This document shows positions 50,900-59,762 of a DNA stretch of 64,000 nt, one piece after another (position 1 is the stretch's first letter; the number at the start of each line of letters is the position of its first letter). The translations under genes were made by a program, and so were the position numbers. This DNA is from Oxalobacteraceae bacterium OTU3CINTB1 (GTDB taxonomy: Bacteria; Pseudomonadota; Gammaproteobacteria; Burkholderiales; Burkholderiaceae_D), in the NCBI GenBank assembly GCA_024123955.1, contig CP099652.1, positions 5,022,001 to 5,086,000 on the forward strand, written 5' to 3'. The notes below the pieces were generated by a model. It was given only the letters and a program-made list of their open reading frames with translations. It did not search any database and had not been told where the DNA came from.

Positions 50900-51679
50900 T
50901 TACTTGGTCGCCGCGACGGCATCGAGAATCACCTTTGCTACCTCGGCCGGACGCGACTGCTGTGGCACGTGGCTGGCCGCCAGTTCGGTGGTCTTGGCGC
51001 CGATCTTCTTGGCCATCGCGTGCTGCAAGCCCGGATCGATCATGCGGTCGCGTGCGCTGACGATGAACCACGACGGCTTGCTCGTCCAGGCGGCGGCGGT
51101 GACCTTGTCGGCGAACGCCTTGGCCTGGATCGGGCCTTGGGTCGAGGTCATGATGGCGGCCTGGGCCGGCGTCACATCTTGGGCGAAGTCTTCGCGCATC
51201 GCCGCTTCCGGCAGGCTCAGGAAGCCTTCGCCGTCGGCGACGAAGCGCTTGGTGCCAGGGGCTGCGGGGTAGCCCTCGCCGGTCTCGGCGGTCGACTTGC
51301 CGGCGTCGGGCGCAAAGGCGGCGACGTACACCAGGCTGCGCACCTTGTCGTGCTGGCCAGCGTCGGTAATCACGGTTCCACCCCACGAATGGCCCACCAG
51401 CACCACCTTGCCCGGCTGGGCAGCGATCACGCGGCGCGTTGCGGCGACGTCGTCGGCCAGCGATGTCAGCGGATTCTGCACGGCGGTGACTTTGATGCCT
51501 TTGGCCTGCAGCAGCGGGATCACCTTGGCCCAGTCGGAACCGTCGGCGAAGGCGCCGTGCACAATGACGACGGAGGGCTTGGCGTTGGCATCGGTGGCGG
51601 CCGCGCTGACTTGCGGGGCGATCGTTGCGAAGGCGGTGGCGATGGCGAGCAGGCGCAGCGAGGTTTTGATGGTGGTCAT
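50900..51679 (-). CDS. secreted alpha/beta hydrolase
   Basis: A 259-residue alpha/beta hydrolase with a signal peptide (cleavage around VSAAA, residue 27). VIVHGAFADGSDW forms the oxyanion region, GHSWGG carries the nucleophilic Ser (about 98), and Asp and His near the end (SARDRMIDP, ELAASHVPQQ) complete the triad. This subgroup (FADGSDWAKVIP) resembles plant-type methylesterase/hydroxynitrile lyase-like bacterial hydrolases. Substrate unknown. GGAGAA ribosome site (9 nt). Monocistronic. Confidence 0.88.
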   Translation of the reverse strand: MTTIKTSLRLLAIATAFATIAPQVSAAATDANAKPSVVIVHGAFADGSDWAKVIPLLQAKGIKVTAVQNPLTSLADDVAATRRVIAAQPGKVVLVGHSWGGTVITDAGQHDKVRSLVYVAAFAPDAGKSTAETGEGYPAAPGTKRFVADGEGFLSLPEAAMREDFAQDVTPAQAAIMTSTQGPIQAKAFADKVTAAAWTSKPSWFIVSARDRMIDPGLQHAMAKKIGAKTTELAASHVPQQSRPAEVAKVILDAVAATK

Positions 51680-51822
51680 GGCGTTCTCCGTTTGGTTTGT
51701 TGGGTAAGTGAAACCAGTGTAGGGAGAATGTTGGCCAGGCGGTATCGGGTGAATGGCCTATGCCGGCGTTTCACCGTCGCTTGCATCGGCGGATGCCATA
51801 TTAAGGCGTGACGCCACCCATC

Positions 51823-52113
51823 TCAGAGCAGATCCTTCAATCGCTCGATGAGTTCCTCGATCTTCTTCAGAATGTGCTCGACTTCTTCCCGTCCATCAGG
51901 GGAAATGTGCTCGTCATCCAACCGGCTTTCGACTGTAGCTTGAAATGCAGCAAGTCGATCGATATCCTCTTTTATTTCTTGCTCGTGATGTTCGCGGATG
52001 TAATCCTTGATGTCGATCTGATGATCTTTGGTCACGCCCGAGATGCCCAGGGCTGCCTTCGCCGCCTCTTCCCACTCATCCAGTTTTTCAGTAATGTCAT
52101 CCAAGAGATTCAT
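51823..52113 (-). CDS. hypothetical helical protein, second gene of AbiGi-like pair
   Basis: A 96-residue acidic, entirely helical protein with repeated charged heptads (EEVEHILKKIEELIERLKDLL at the end). No family recognised. It starts 25 nt after the stop of the AbiGi-like gene and AAGGAA precedes the ATG, so the two are probably co-transcribed. A small acidic helical partner fits an antitoxin or chaperone role, but that is inference only. Confidence 0.65.
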   Translation of the reverse strand: MNLLDDITEKLDEWEEAAKAALGISGVTKDHQIDIKDYIREHHEQEIKEDIDRLAAFQATVESRLDDEHISPDGREEVEHILKKIEELIERLKDLL

Positions 52114-52138
52114 GGTATTCCTTTAGCTGCAAAAGATA

Positions 52139-52879
52139 TTAGACCACCGAATATTTCAAGTCGACGCGCTGACGCATCTCGATCAATTTGGACGCATACC
52201 ATTTCATGGGCCGCAGCGGATCGACGAAACGTACGTTCGGCAACAAATTTTCGAAATGCCCTATTTCGTCGTGCGGGCACAGGCCCACGAACAAATCGCC
52301 GTCGTCAAATGACACCCCCCCTTTGTCGTGGGGCTGCCGCCACTCGCGCTCCCAGCGGAAATCGACTCGCCCTTGGGGCGCATTGGCGGCATACGGCGAC
52401 TGGATTTTTTGACCGAACACCGACAACAGCGGCAGCAACTTCGCCGCCGCCGCCCCGTGCGTGGAAGTCAGGCTGAACAGCGCTTGTGCGACGTCATTCT
52501 TGTCGCCGGTTTCGTTGTTCAGATACATAACGGGCGACACGCTCTTTTTGAGCAAATTATTCTTCAGGAAGACCAGCCCATAAGGCTCCAGATTGATTTG
52601 CCGGTAGTTTATGTCGAGCAGGCAGTGGATTTCATCGAGCGGTGTTTCGGTGAAGCAGGTTGCGCCAAAATACTTCCGGCGATCTCCCTCGGGCATGTTG
52701 ACGGTATGGCCGCCGTAGCGAATATCACTCACCTCCGCGCGGCCCGGTTTAACCATCTTCTCGCTAATAATTTTTTCCAATATCAGCCTCGCGGACGAGT
52801 CGCCGCTTTTCTTCGTCATGTGCACGAGAAATGGCGAGATGTCCCCACGGAAAAGCAAAATATCGTCGATCTTACGCAT
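52139..52879 (-). CDS. AbiGi-like (abortive infection) protein
   Basis: A 246-residue soluble protein. The start FLVHMTKK, the block FTETPLDEIHCLLD, then YGLVFLKNNLLKKSVSPVMYLNN, and later RWEREWRQP resemble the AbiGi/DUF2971-like families linked to phage abortive infection. In those families a His-Thr near the start, a central 'YG(I/L)' strand and a Trp-Glu-(x)-Glu-Trp-Arg element recur. The gene is noticeably more AT-rich than its surroundings, which suggests horizontal transfer. It is the first of two genes on the minus strand. The family link is by motif memory only and needs a profile search. Confidence 0.6.
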   Translation of the reverse strand: MRKIDDILLFRGDISPFLVHMTKKSGDSSARLILEKIISEKMVKPGRAEVSDIRYGGHTVNMPEGDRRKYFGATCFTETPLDEIHCLLDINYRQINLEPYGLVFLKNNLLKKSVSPVMYLNNETGDKNDVAQALFSLTSTHGAAAAKLLPLLSVFGQKIQSPYAANAPQGRVDFRWEREWRQPHDKGGVSFDDGDLFVGLCPHDEIGHFENLLPNVRFVDPLRPMKWYASKLIEMRQRVDLKYSVV

Positions 52880-52967
52880 GGCATCCCGCTCTGTTGGCCG
52901 ATGTGGAAACTATACAGATATCAGCACGACAGAAACTCTCCAATTTCCACAGCGCTCCCAAAAGTCA

Positions 52968-54131
52968 TCAGGCCCGAGGCGGGAGCAATCTGAACGTGGC
53001 GCGCACCTCGGCAACAAAATCGGCCGGCCGTTCCATCGCCGCGAAATGTCCGCCCTGCTCCAGTTCGCTGAAATGGACCAGGTCGGCGAACCGGCGTTCG
53101 GCCCAGCGCCGCGATAATCGCAATTGCTCGCCCGGGAACATGCTGATCCCGGCCGGCGTTTGCATCGGAACGTTCGGCATTCCGCCGCGCTGCATGGACT
53201 GCATGCCTTCCCAGTACAGGCGAGCCGCGCTGGCGCCGGTGTTCGGCAGCCAGTACAGCATGATGTCATCGATCATCTTGTCCAACTGGAAGACGCTCTC
53301 GGCGTTGCCATCGCTGTCGGAGACGTCCTGGAACAGCGCGTAGATCCACGCCGCGAGTCCCACCGGCGAATCGGCCAAGGCGAAGCCGACCGACTGCGGC
53401 CTTGTGCTCTGCAGCTTGTAATAGCCCGAGAATTGCTGCTCGTAACGCGAGGCGTCGGCGAGCATCTTCTGCTCGTCCGGCGTCGCCTGCGCCCGTTCCG
53501 TTTCGGTGGGCTGGAACATCACCATGTTCAAATGAATGCCGACCAAACCCGGTGGCGCCTTGTAGCCCAACGTGGTCGTGACGGCTGCGCCCCAGTCGCC
53601 ACCCTGCGCGGCCCAGCGGTCGTAGCCGAGGCGGCGCATCAATTCGATCCAAGCGTCGGCGGTGCGGTTGATGTCCCAGCCTGTGCTCGTCGGCTTGTCG
53701 GAAAAACCGAAACCCGGCAGCGACGGGATGATGACGTGGAAAGCGTCGGCCGCTTGTCCGCCGTGCGCCACCGGATCGGTCAACGGGCCGATCACATCGC
53801 GGAACTCCAGCACCGAACCGGGCCAGCCGTGCGTCAGCAACAGCGGCATGGCGTTCGGTTCCGGCGAACGCACATGGAGAAAGTGGATGTTCAAGCCGTC
53901 GATCTCGGTACGGAACTGGCCGAAGTCGTTCAATAAGGCCTCGCAGCGGCGCCAGTCGTAACCGTCCTGCCAGCGCGCGACCAATGCCTGGAGCTTGGCA
54001 AGGCGCGGCCCCTGGCTGTTGTCGGCGACGGTTTCGGCGTCCGGCCAGCGGGTGGCGGCGAGACGGCGGCGAAGGTCGTCGAGCTCGGCCTCAGGGATCG
54101 CCAGGTGAAAAGGATGGATGGCTGCGGACAT
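52968..54131 (-). CDS. epoxide hydrolase family protein
   Basis: A 387-residue alpha/beta hydrolase with an N-terminal EHN extension (residues 1-110, IPEAELDDLRRRLAATRWP). The catalytic domain has HGWPGS (oxyanion), GGDWG (nucleophilic Asp, about 177) and a C-terminal HFAAMERPADF with the catalytic His. These enzymes open epoxides by attack of the Asp to give diols; physiological substrate unknown. GAGGAATC lies before the ATG, and a longer open frame upstream is not supported. It is divergent from a TetR gene with a palindrome between them, so TetR probably represses it. Confidence 0.9.
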   Translation of the reverse strand: MSAAIHPFHLAIPEAELDDLRRRLAATRWPDAETVADNSQGPRLAKLQALVARWQDGYDWRRCEALLNDFGQFRTEIDGLNIHFLHVRSPEPNAMPLLLTHGWPGSVLEFRDVIGPLTDPVAHGGQAADAFHVIIPSLPGFGFSDKPTSTGWDINRTADAWIELMRRLGYDRWAAQGGDWGAAVTTTLGYKAPPGLVGIHLNMVMFQPTETERAQATPDEQKMLADASRYEQQFSGYYKLQSTRPQSVGFALADSPVGLAAWIYALFQDVSDSDGNAESVFQLDKMIDDIMLYWLPNTGASAARLYWEGMQSMQRGGMPNVPMQTPAGISMFPGEQLRLSRRWAERRFADLVHFSELEQGGHFAAMERPADFVAEVRATFRLLPPRA

Positions 54132-54183
54132 GATGATTCCTCGTTGTGCTACGCTGCCGATCAGCGCAAGCGGGGTGGATGGA

Positions 54184-54211
54184 TTAAACTGAACTGACAA
54201 GTCTAGTTTAA
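54184..54211. promoter_or_regulatory. palindromic operator candidate between epoxide hydrolase and tetR
   Basis: TTAAACT and AGTTTAA arms separated by 14 nt, in the divergent promoter region. The centre ACTGACAAGT is itself a partial dyad. Position and symmetry fit a TetR-type operator. Confidence 0.45.
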
Positions 54212-54253
54212 CAGCTTGTTTCAATATTTGTATAGTTGGTTGTACTGAAAAGG

Positions 54254-54907
54254 ATGGGCGTGGAAGAGGAAGTACAAGAAAAACGCGGGCGCGGCGGGCG
54301 GCCGCCGGCCGGTCGTGAGGGCGATGTTGAGCAACGGTTACTGGCTGCTGCGACGAAATTGTTCCTGGAACGGGGCTACGAAGGCACCAGTTGCGACCAG
54401 GTCGCCCTGGATGCGCGCGCCGGCAAGGCGAGCATCTACTCCCGCTTCGCCAACAAACAGGCGCTGTTCTCGGCGGTCGTCGACAACATGCTGGCGCGCT
54501 CGTTCGCGCAGGATGATGTCGAGATGGAGATGCCATTGCGCGAACGCTTGGCGGCAGTGGGCCTGCGCGTGTTGGCCGATGCGCTGCACCCGGATGCGGT
54601 GGCGTTATTGCGGCTGGTAGTGGCGGAGCTGCCGCGATTCGCCAATGGCGGGTTGCACGCCGACCAGCTTGTCTGGCGGGCGGGCGTGCGGCGGGTGGCG
54701 ACAGCGATCGCTTTGGGGCAGCCTGACCGGGTCGACGACGCCATCGGCGCGGCCGAATATTTCATCGACATCGCGGTGATGCCTGCGGTGATGCGAGCCA
54801 TGTTGGGCGAGTCGACGGAGCAACTACAGGCGTCTGGGCCGAAGCGAATTTCCGACGCTGTCGTGTCGCTGGCGGCTAACGGCTGGTTGGAAGGCTGGGG
54901 CAGGTAG
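54254..54907 (+). CDS. TetR/AcrR family transcriptional regulator
   Basis: A TetR-type repressor of about 217 aa. N-terminal HTH (about 27-75: LLAAATKLFLERGYEGTSCDQVALDARAGKASIYSRF) with the conserved YxRF, then a TetR_C ligand domain. The very N-terminal Arg/Gly-rich segment is normal for this group. The first possible start is a TTG at 54236; the ATG at 54254 or a GTG at 54260 (AAAAGG 7 nt upstream) are more likely. Divergent from the epoxide hydrolase. Confidence 0.9.
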   Translation: MGVEEEVQEKRGRGGRPPAGREGDVEQRLLAAATKLFLERGYEGTSCDQVALDARAGKASIYSRFANKQALFSAVVDNMLARSFAQDDVEMEMPLRERLAAVGLRVLADALHPDAVALLRLVVAELPRFANGGLHADQLVWRAGVRRVATAIALGQPDRVDDAIGAAEYFIDIAVMPAVMRAMLGESTEQLQASGPKRISDAVVSLAANGWLEGWGR

Positions 54908-54958
54908 GGCGGATCTGCGGAGCCGCTTGATGTACAAGTCCGCAGCCTGGTATTTGAG

Positions 54959-55945
54959 CTAAATGCTCCCGCGTCCCCTTTCATGCGCGCGTACTTTTAT
55001 CATCTCGAAATCCTTTGGCGGTTGGTGCAAATCGAGCCGGCGTCCTGCCTTGACGACCTGGCTTGGGATATCGTGACCGATCAGCCCGGGCAGGCGTTTC
55101 GAGGCGGCGATCAGCGCCTGAAGATCGATACCGGTGTCATATTTCATCAGCTGCAAAGCGTGGACGATATCTTCCGTACACACATTACCCGAGGCGCCAG
55201 GCGCGTAGGGACAGCCACCAATACCGCCCAGTGAGGCGTCGAAACGGTCCGCCCCAGCGTCAATCCCGGCGAGCACATTTGCCAACCCCATGCCGCGGGT
55301 ATTGTGAAAATGAAGGCTGAGTGCAATGCGAGGCCATGTCGCGCGAAAGCGCCGCGTGAGCGATGCCACCTGGCTTGGGTAAGCCATGCCGGTCGTGTCG
55401 CACAACGTGATACCCGTAGCGCCGGCCTCGCCCACAAAGCGCGCGCACCAGTCCATCACGACGTCCTCGGCCACCTCACCCTCGATAGGGCAACCAAAAG
55501 CACAGGACAGCGAGATATTGACGGCCAATGAGGCTGTCCTGGCGAGGCCTGCAACTTCGCTCAAGGCCGCAAACGACTGTTCCCGCGTCATCCTAAGATT
55601 CGACAGGTTGTGGCTTTCACTGGCCGACATGACGAGATTGAGTTCATCGACACTACTTTCGATGGCGCGCTCCGCGCCGCGCACGTTCGGCACCAGCGCG
55701 CTGTAAATCACGCCATGGACCCGCTCGATTCCCAGCATCACCTGCTGCGCGTCGCCCAGTGCGGGAATGGCTTTCGGTGACACGAACGCGGTGACTTCGA
55801 TCTTGGCCATCCCGGTGCGGGAAAGGCTGTTGACCAGCGCGATTTTCTCGTCCGTGGGTACGAACACCGCTTCCGCTTGCAAACCGTCGCGTGTACCCAC
55901 TTCCTGCAGGTAGATGCGGCGCCCTGCGCCGTTCCAGGCGCTCAT
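54959..55945 (-). CDS. hydroxymethylglutaryl-CoA lyase family protein
   Basis: A 328-residue DRE-TIM metallolyase. It has QEVGTRDGLQ (catalytic Arg/Asp, about 14-23), LHFHNTRGMGLANV (metal-binding His pair) and GGCPYAPGASGN (catalytic Cys, about 250). It should cleave HMG-CoA or a similar 3-hydroxy-3-methyl-acyl-CoA to acetyl-CoA and a keto acid. The start overlaps the stop of the CoA transferase by 4 nt (ATGA), so both are translated together. Third gene of the MFS, CoA-transferase, lyase cluster. Confidence 0.92.
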   Translation of the reverse strand: MSAWNGAGRRIYLQEVGTRDGLQAEAVFVPTDEKIALVNSLSRTGMAKIEVTAFVSPKAIPALGDAQQVMLGIERVHGVIYSALVPNVRGAERAIESSVDELNLVMSASESHNLSNLRMTREQSFAALSEVAGLARTASLAVNISLSCAFGCPIEGEVAEDVVMDWCARFVGEAGATGITLCDTTGMAYPSQVASLTRRFRATWPRIALSLHFHNTRGMGLANVLAGIDAGADRFDASLGGIGGCPYAPGASGNVCTEDIVHALQLMKYDTGIDLQALIAASKRLPGLIGHDIPSQVVKAGRRLDLHQPPKDFEMIKVRAHERGRGSI

Positions 55946-57153
55946 GCCACCACTCCTTTGCCGCGCAAGACGGCGACATCCTGCTCGGTCAATCCAAGTT
56001 CCTGGAGTACGGCGTCGGTGTCCTCGCCGAGCCGCGGCGCCGCCGAGCGCACGCTTCCCGGCGTGCCGAGCAACTTGGGGACGATGCCCGGCACCTCAAG
56101 CTCATAACCGTCGCGCGTCGTCTGGGAAAGGATCATGTCGCGGGCGCGGTAGTGCGGATCCTCGGCAATATCCCTGGCGTCGTAGACTTTACCCGCCGGC
56201 ACGCCAGCCTGCCCGAGCACGGCGAGCACGTCGGCGACCAAGCGCGTTGCCGTCCACGCACCAATGGCCGCATCGAGTTCGGCGACCCGGGCGACACGGC
56301 CGGCGTTGTTGGCCAGCGCCGGGTCGTCGGCCAGGTCGGCGCGGCCTATTTCGTGCATCAGACGCTTGAAGATGCTGTCGCCGTTGCCGGCGATGAGCAC
56401 AAAGCCATCGCCGCAGCGATAGGCATTCGACGGTGCAATGCCAGGCAGGGCACTACCTGCCGCTTCACGCGTCACGCCGAAGGCACTGTATTCCGGAATC
56501 AGGCTCTCCATCACGTTGAACACCGCCTCATGCAAGGCCACGTCGATCACCTGCCCCATGCCGCCATTGACCTTGCGATGGTACAGCGCGGTCAGTATGC
56601 CGATGGTGCCGTGGAGCGCCGCAAGCGTGTCACCGATGGAGATGCCGCAGCGTACCGGAACCCGATCCGGTTCCCCGGTCAGGTGGCGCAGCCCGCCGAG
56701 GGCTTCCCCGATGGCGCCGAAGCCGGGCAAATCACGGTAAGGACCGGTCTGGCCGTAGCCGGAAATGCGCAGCATGACAAGGCCCGGATTGAGCGCGGAC
56801 AACGCTTCCCAGCCCATGCCCCAGGCCTCCAGCGTACCGGGCCGGAAATTTTCAATCAGCACATCGGCTTCGGCAATTAACTTGCGAGCGATGTCCTGGC
56901 CTTCGGCGCTGCGCAAGTCGAGCGCAACCGAACGTTTATTACGCGATTGAACCTGCCACCATACCGACGTGCCCTCCTTGATCATGCGCCAGTTACGCAG
57001 TGGATCGCCAGCGCCGGGCGCCTCGATCTTGATCACGTCGGCGCCAAATTCGCCCAGCGTCTTGCCGGCGAACGGGCCGGCGATCAACTGCCCCATTTCA
57101 ATCACGCGAACCCCTCGCAACGCACCCGCAGGGATAGCTAGTTCTTTATTCAT
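55942..57153 (-). CDS. CaiB/BaiF family III CoA-transferase
   Basis: A 403-residue family III CoA-transferase. N-terminal GVRVIEMGQLIAGPFAGKTLGEFGADVIKIE and NKRSVALDLR are classic. The catalytic Asp is in RCGISIGDTLAAL at about residue 175. It moves CoA from a donor such as succinyl-CoA to an organic acid and so activates the substrate of the next enzyme. GAGAGG ribosome site. Coupled to the lyase gene, 52 nt after the MFS gene (with a weak GC-rich hairpin between at 57182-57195). Confidence 0.92.
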   Translation of the reverse strand: MNKELAIPAGALRGVRVIEMGQLIAGPFAGKTLGEFGADVIKIEAPGAGDPLRNWRMIKEGTSVWWQVQSRNKRSVALDLRSAEGQDIARKLIAEADVLIENFRPGTLEAWGMGWEALSALNPGLVMLRISGYGQTGPYRDLPGFGAIGEALGGLRHLTGEPDRVPVRCGISIGDTLAALHGTIGILTALYHRKVNGGMGQVIDVALHEAVFNVMESLIPEYSAFGVTREAAGSALPGIAPSNAYRCGDGFVLIAGNGDSIFKRLMHEIGRADLADDPALANNAGRVARVAELDAAIGAWTATRLVADVLAVLGQAGVPAGKVYDARDIAEDPHYRARDMILSQTTRDGYELEVPGIVPKLLGTPGSVRSAAPRLGEDTDAVLQELGLTEQDVAVLRGKGVVA

Positions 57154-57204
57154 GACAGACCTCTCATCCTATTTGTGAAAAGGCGCCGCGGCGCCCGCAG
57201 TGGT

Positions 57205-58557
57205 TCAGGCAGTGCGCCGGTCCAGCGGCGCTTCCTTTTCGCGCAGTTTTTCGGGCAATGCAAACATCAACACGGCCACGCAGGCAAGACACAGGCAGCC
57301 GATCACGTACAAGGCGGGCGTGGTACTGCCGGTGACGTCCTTGATCCGGCCCACAAGCACCGGACTGACAATGCCGCCCAGTTGGCCCAGGGTATTGATC
57401 AACGCGATACCGCCTGCCGCGCCGACGCCGGTCACGATTTTCGGCGGCAGCGCCCAGAAAGCCGGGATTGATGCAATCACACCCGCTCCCATGACCGCCA
57501 GCGAGACAATCAACCAGCCGGTGTGCTTGTCGAAGATGCCGGCGCTGAAAAAACCGCCTGCCGCGAGCAGCATCAGGCCAATGACAAATTTGCGCCGTTC
57601 GCCGGAACCGTCCGACATGCGACCGACCACCACCATGGTGATCGCACCGCAGAGATACGGGATCGCCGTCAGCAAGCCGATGGTCGTCGGGTTGGTAATG
57701 CCAGAGGTGCGAATCAAATGCGGCGCCCAAAAATTGAGTCCGTAGGAACTCATCTGAATCAGGAAGTACACCAGGCCGAGAGTCAAAAACCCCGGGGTTT
57801 TCAACGCGCCGAGCAATGAATGGCCATGGCCGCCGATCGAGCGGTTCTGTTCGGCGATGCGCGCCGACAGCACTGTCTGCTCCTCACGGGTAAGCCAGCC
57901 AGCATCCTCGATCCGGTCCTTCAACACCCTGAAAACCAGATAGCCGAGAAACACGCACGGAATGCCGCCGACCAGGAACAACCAGTGCCAGCCGCGCATC
58001 GCCAGCAAACCATCCATATGCGACAGCACCAGCCCTGCGGCGGGCGCACCAAGCAAGCCGGCGAAAGCCGATGCAAGGAACAGCGTCGAGGTGATGCGGC
58101 CGCGGTAGGCGGATGGAAACCAGAGCGTCAGGTAGTACAGCACGCCTGGCGCAAAGCCAGCCTCCATCGCGCCGATCAGGAAGCGCAATACATAAAATTG
58201 CCACTCGGCGTCGACAAACGCCATCAGTGCGGTGGCGATCCCCCACGACACCATGATCCGGGCAATCCAGCGCCTGGCCCCGACCTTGTAGAGCATCAGA
58301 TTGCTGGGCACCTCAAACAGGACATAGCCGACCACGAACAGGCCGGCGCCGAAACCGTAAGCGGTATCGCTCAGGCCGAGATCGGTTTGCAGTGCGAACT
58401 TGGCAAAGCTGACGTTGATGCGATCGAAAAAGGCGAACAGGTAGCAAACCATGATGAGCGGCATGATGTGCCAGGCCACCTTGCGCACGATGCGCGCCTC
58501 CTCGATTGCCGAGGAGGAAACCGCTGATCCAATGGGAATAGTTGATGACTTCGACAT
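57205..58557 (-). CDS. MFS transporter (ACS-type organic acid symporter)
   Basis: A 450-residue major facilitator protein with 12 membrane helices. The opening LIMVCYLFAFFDRINVSFAKFALQTDLGLSDTAYGFGAG is the hallmark of the anion:cation symporter (ACS) family, which takes up carboxylates such as tartrate, phthalate or hexuronates. AGGAGA ribosome site. First gene of a cluster with CoA-transferase and lyase; it probably imports the free acid that they degrade. A LysR gene lies 193 nt upstream on the same strand. Confidence 0.92.
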   Translation of the reverse strand: MSKSSTIPIGSAVSSSAIEEARIVRKVAWHIMPLIMVCYLFAFFDRINVSFAKFALQTDLGLSDTAYGFGAGLFVVGYVLFEVPSNLMLYKVGARRWIARIMVSWGIATALMAFVDAEWQFYVLRFLIGAMEAGFAPGVLYYLTLWFPSAYRGRITSTLFLASAFAGLLGAPAAGLVLSHMDGLLAMRGWHWLFLVGGIPCVFLGYLVFRVLKDRIEDAGWLTREEQTVLSARIAEQNRSIGGHGHSLLGALKTPGFLTLGLVYFLIQMSSYGLNFWAPHLIRTSGITNPTTIGLLTAIPYLCGAITMVVVGRMSDGSGERRKFVIGLMLLAAGGFFSAGIFDKHTGWLIVSLAVMGAGVIASIPAFWALPPKIVTGVGAAGGIALINTLGQLGGIVSPVLVGRIKDVTGSTTPALYVIGCLCLACVAVLMFALPEKLREKEAPLDRRTA

Positions 58558-58697
58558 GCGTGTCTCCTGCTGATGAGTGTCTTAGCGACCGCACCTGTAT
58601 GTCCAGGTGTCGGCGCCACGTTGTGACATGCGCTCTTCATGGCGCATAGGGGCATTCTGTTCCCCTTTTTTTGTTCGCAGAAGCCAAAAGGAAAGAA

Positions 58698-58726
58698 GCC
58701 AGCTTTCGCGAACCGCGAAAGCTGGC
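58698..58726 (-). terminator. rho-independent terminator of LysR gene
   Basis: A 13-bp perfect stem (GCCAGCTTTCGCG/CGCGAAAGCTGGC) with a 3-nt loop, followed on the minus strand by TTCTTTCCTTTT. It lies 24 nt downstream of the LysR stop codon and separates it from the MFS gene. Confidence 0.82.
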
Positions 58727-58749
58727 CGGGATAGCGCATGCCGATGGGT

Positions 58750-59655
58750 TTATGCGGGCATGGTCGCCAGCGCGAGGTGGTCGAGCAGCAGCCGCACGTG
58801 ACGTGACACCGCCTTGGGATTGCGCAGGCCAATCAACAAACTGCGCTCGGCCCAAGGATCGCTCAACGAAATTTGCCGCAGATTGAGCGACCCGATCAGT
58901 TCTTTGACCGCTTCGGCCGGCAACACCGCGATGCCCATCCCGGCTGCCACCATTTTGCACATCGCATCAAAGCTGCGCACCCGGATGCGCAGCTTGAGTT
59001 TGCGTCCAAGTACCTCGGTTTCCTCTTGCAATCGCCGCGCGAGGGAAGTGCCTTCGGAAAGGCTAACGAAGTCGTACTCCAGTACCTCGTTGAAGCTAAG
59101 CGAGGGCTGGTGGGCCAAGACGTGCCACTCGGGCACGACCAGCACCAGGCGATCCTTTTTGTAATTGACCAGGTGCAGACCAAACGCTGGCGTCCGGTCC
59201 GCAAAAATACCAAGGTCTGCCCGGCCATCGATGACCGCCATGACGATTTCGCTGCTGTCTTTCTCTTCGAATTCGATCCTGATTCCAGGATTGGCGGATG
59301 TAAAGGCTGCAAGGTCGTTGGGTAAAAACTGCGTCACGGCGGAGGTATTCGCCCACAAGCGCACGACGCCGACCAGGCCGGAGGCGTAATCCGACAGATC
59401 GGCCGCCAGCGAGTCGACATCTCGCAATATGAGTTGCGCATGGCGATAGAGCGCCTGCCCGGCAGCGGTCAGAATAACGCCGCGTGAATGTCGTTCAAGG
59501 AGGGCCGTACCGGTCATCGCCTCCAGGTCGGACATGCGTTTGCTTGCCGCGCCGACGGCAAGGTTAGCCAGCGCGCCACCTTTGCTAATGCTGCCAGTGC
59601 GCGCAACGTGGGAGAACAAGGACAAGGAGACCAGGTCGAGGCGGTGGAGGTTCAT
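58750..59655 (-). CDS. LysR family transcriptional regulator
   Basis: A 301-residue LysR-type regulator. N-terminal HTH (GSISKGGALANLAVGAASKRMSDLEAMTG, about 16-44; LLERHSRGV) and an effector domain including GVVRLWANTSAVTQFLPNDL and GRADLGIF. It is read in the same direction as the MFS/CoA-transferase/lyase genes, separated by a terminator, so it is transcribed separately but is the obvious candidate regulator of the cluster. The ATG has only a weak ribosome site. Confidence 0.9.
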   Translation of the reverse strand: MNLHRLDLVSLSLFSHVARTGSISKGGALANLAVGAASKRMSDLEAMTGTALLERHSRGVILTAAGQALYRHAQLILRDVDSLAADLSDYASGLVGVVRLWANTSAVTQFLPNDLAAFTSANPGIRIEFEEKDSSEIVMAVIDGRADLGIFADRTPAFGLHLVNYKKDRLVLVVPEWHVLAHQPSLSFNEVLEYDFVSLSEGTSLARRLQEETEVLGRKLKLRIRVRSFDAMCKMVAAGMGIAVLPAEAVKELIGSLNLRQISLSDPWAERSLLIGLRNPKAVSRHVRLLLDHLALATMPA

Positions 59656-59762
59656 CGGGTGTCGACTTCTTTCGTCCAGATCGTCCTCTGATTGGAATTT
59701 GTGCCGGTCATTTCTACCAAAAGGTTAAGAGACCTCCCGATAATAGGCGAAATCAATTACTT

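Noticed and set aside
57182..57195. Terminator between MFS and CoA-transferase genes
   Set aside because: GGCGCCGCGGCGCC is self-complementary, but the stem leaves only a minimal loop and the T-run is short; not strong enough to call.
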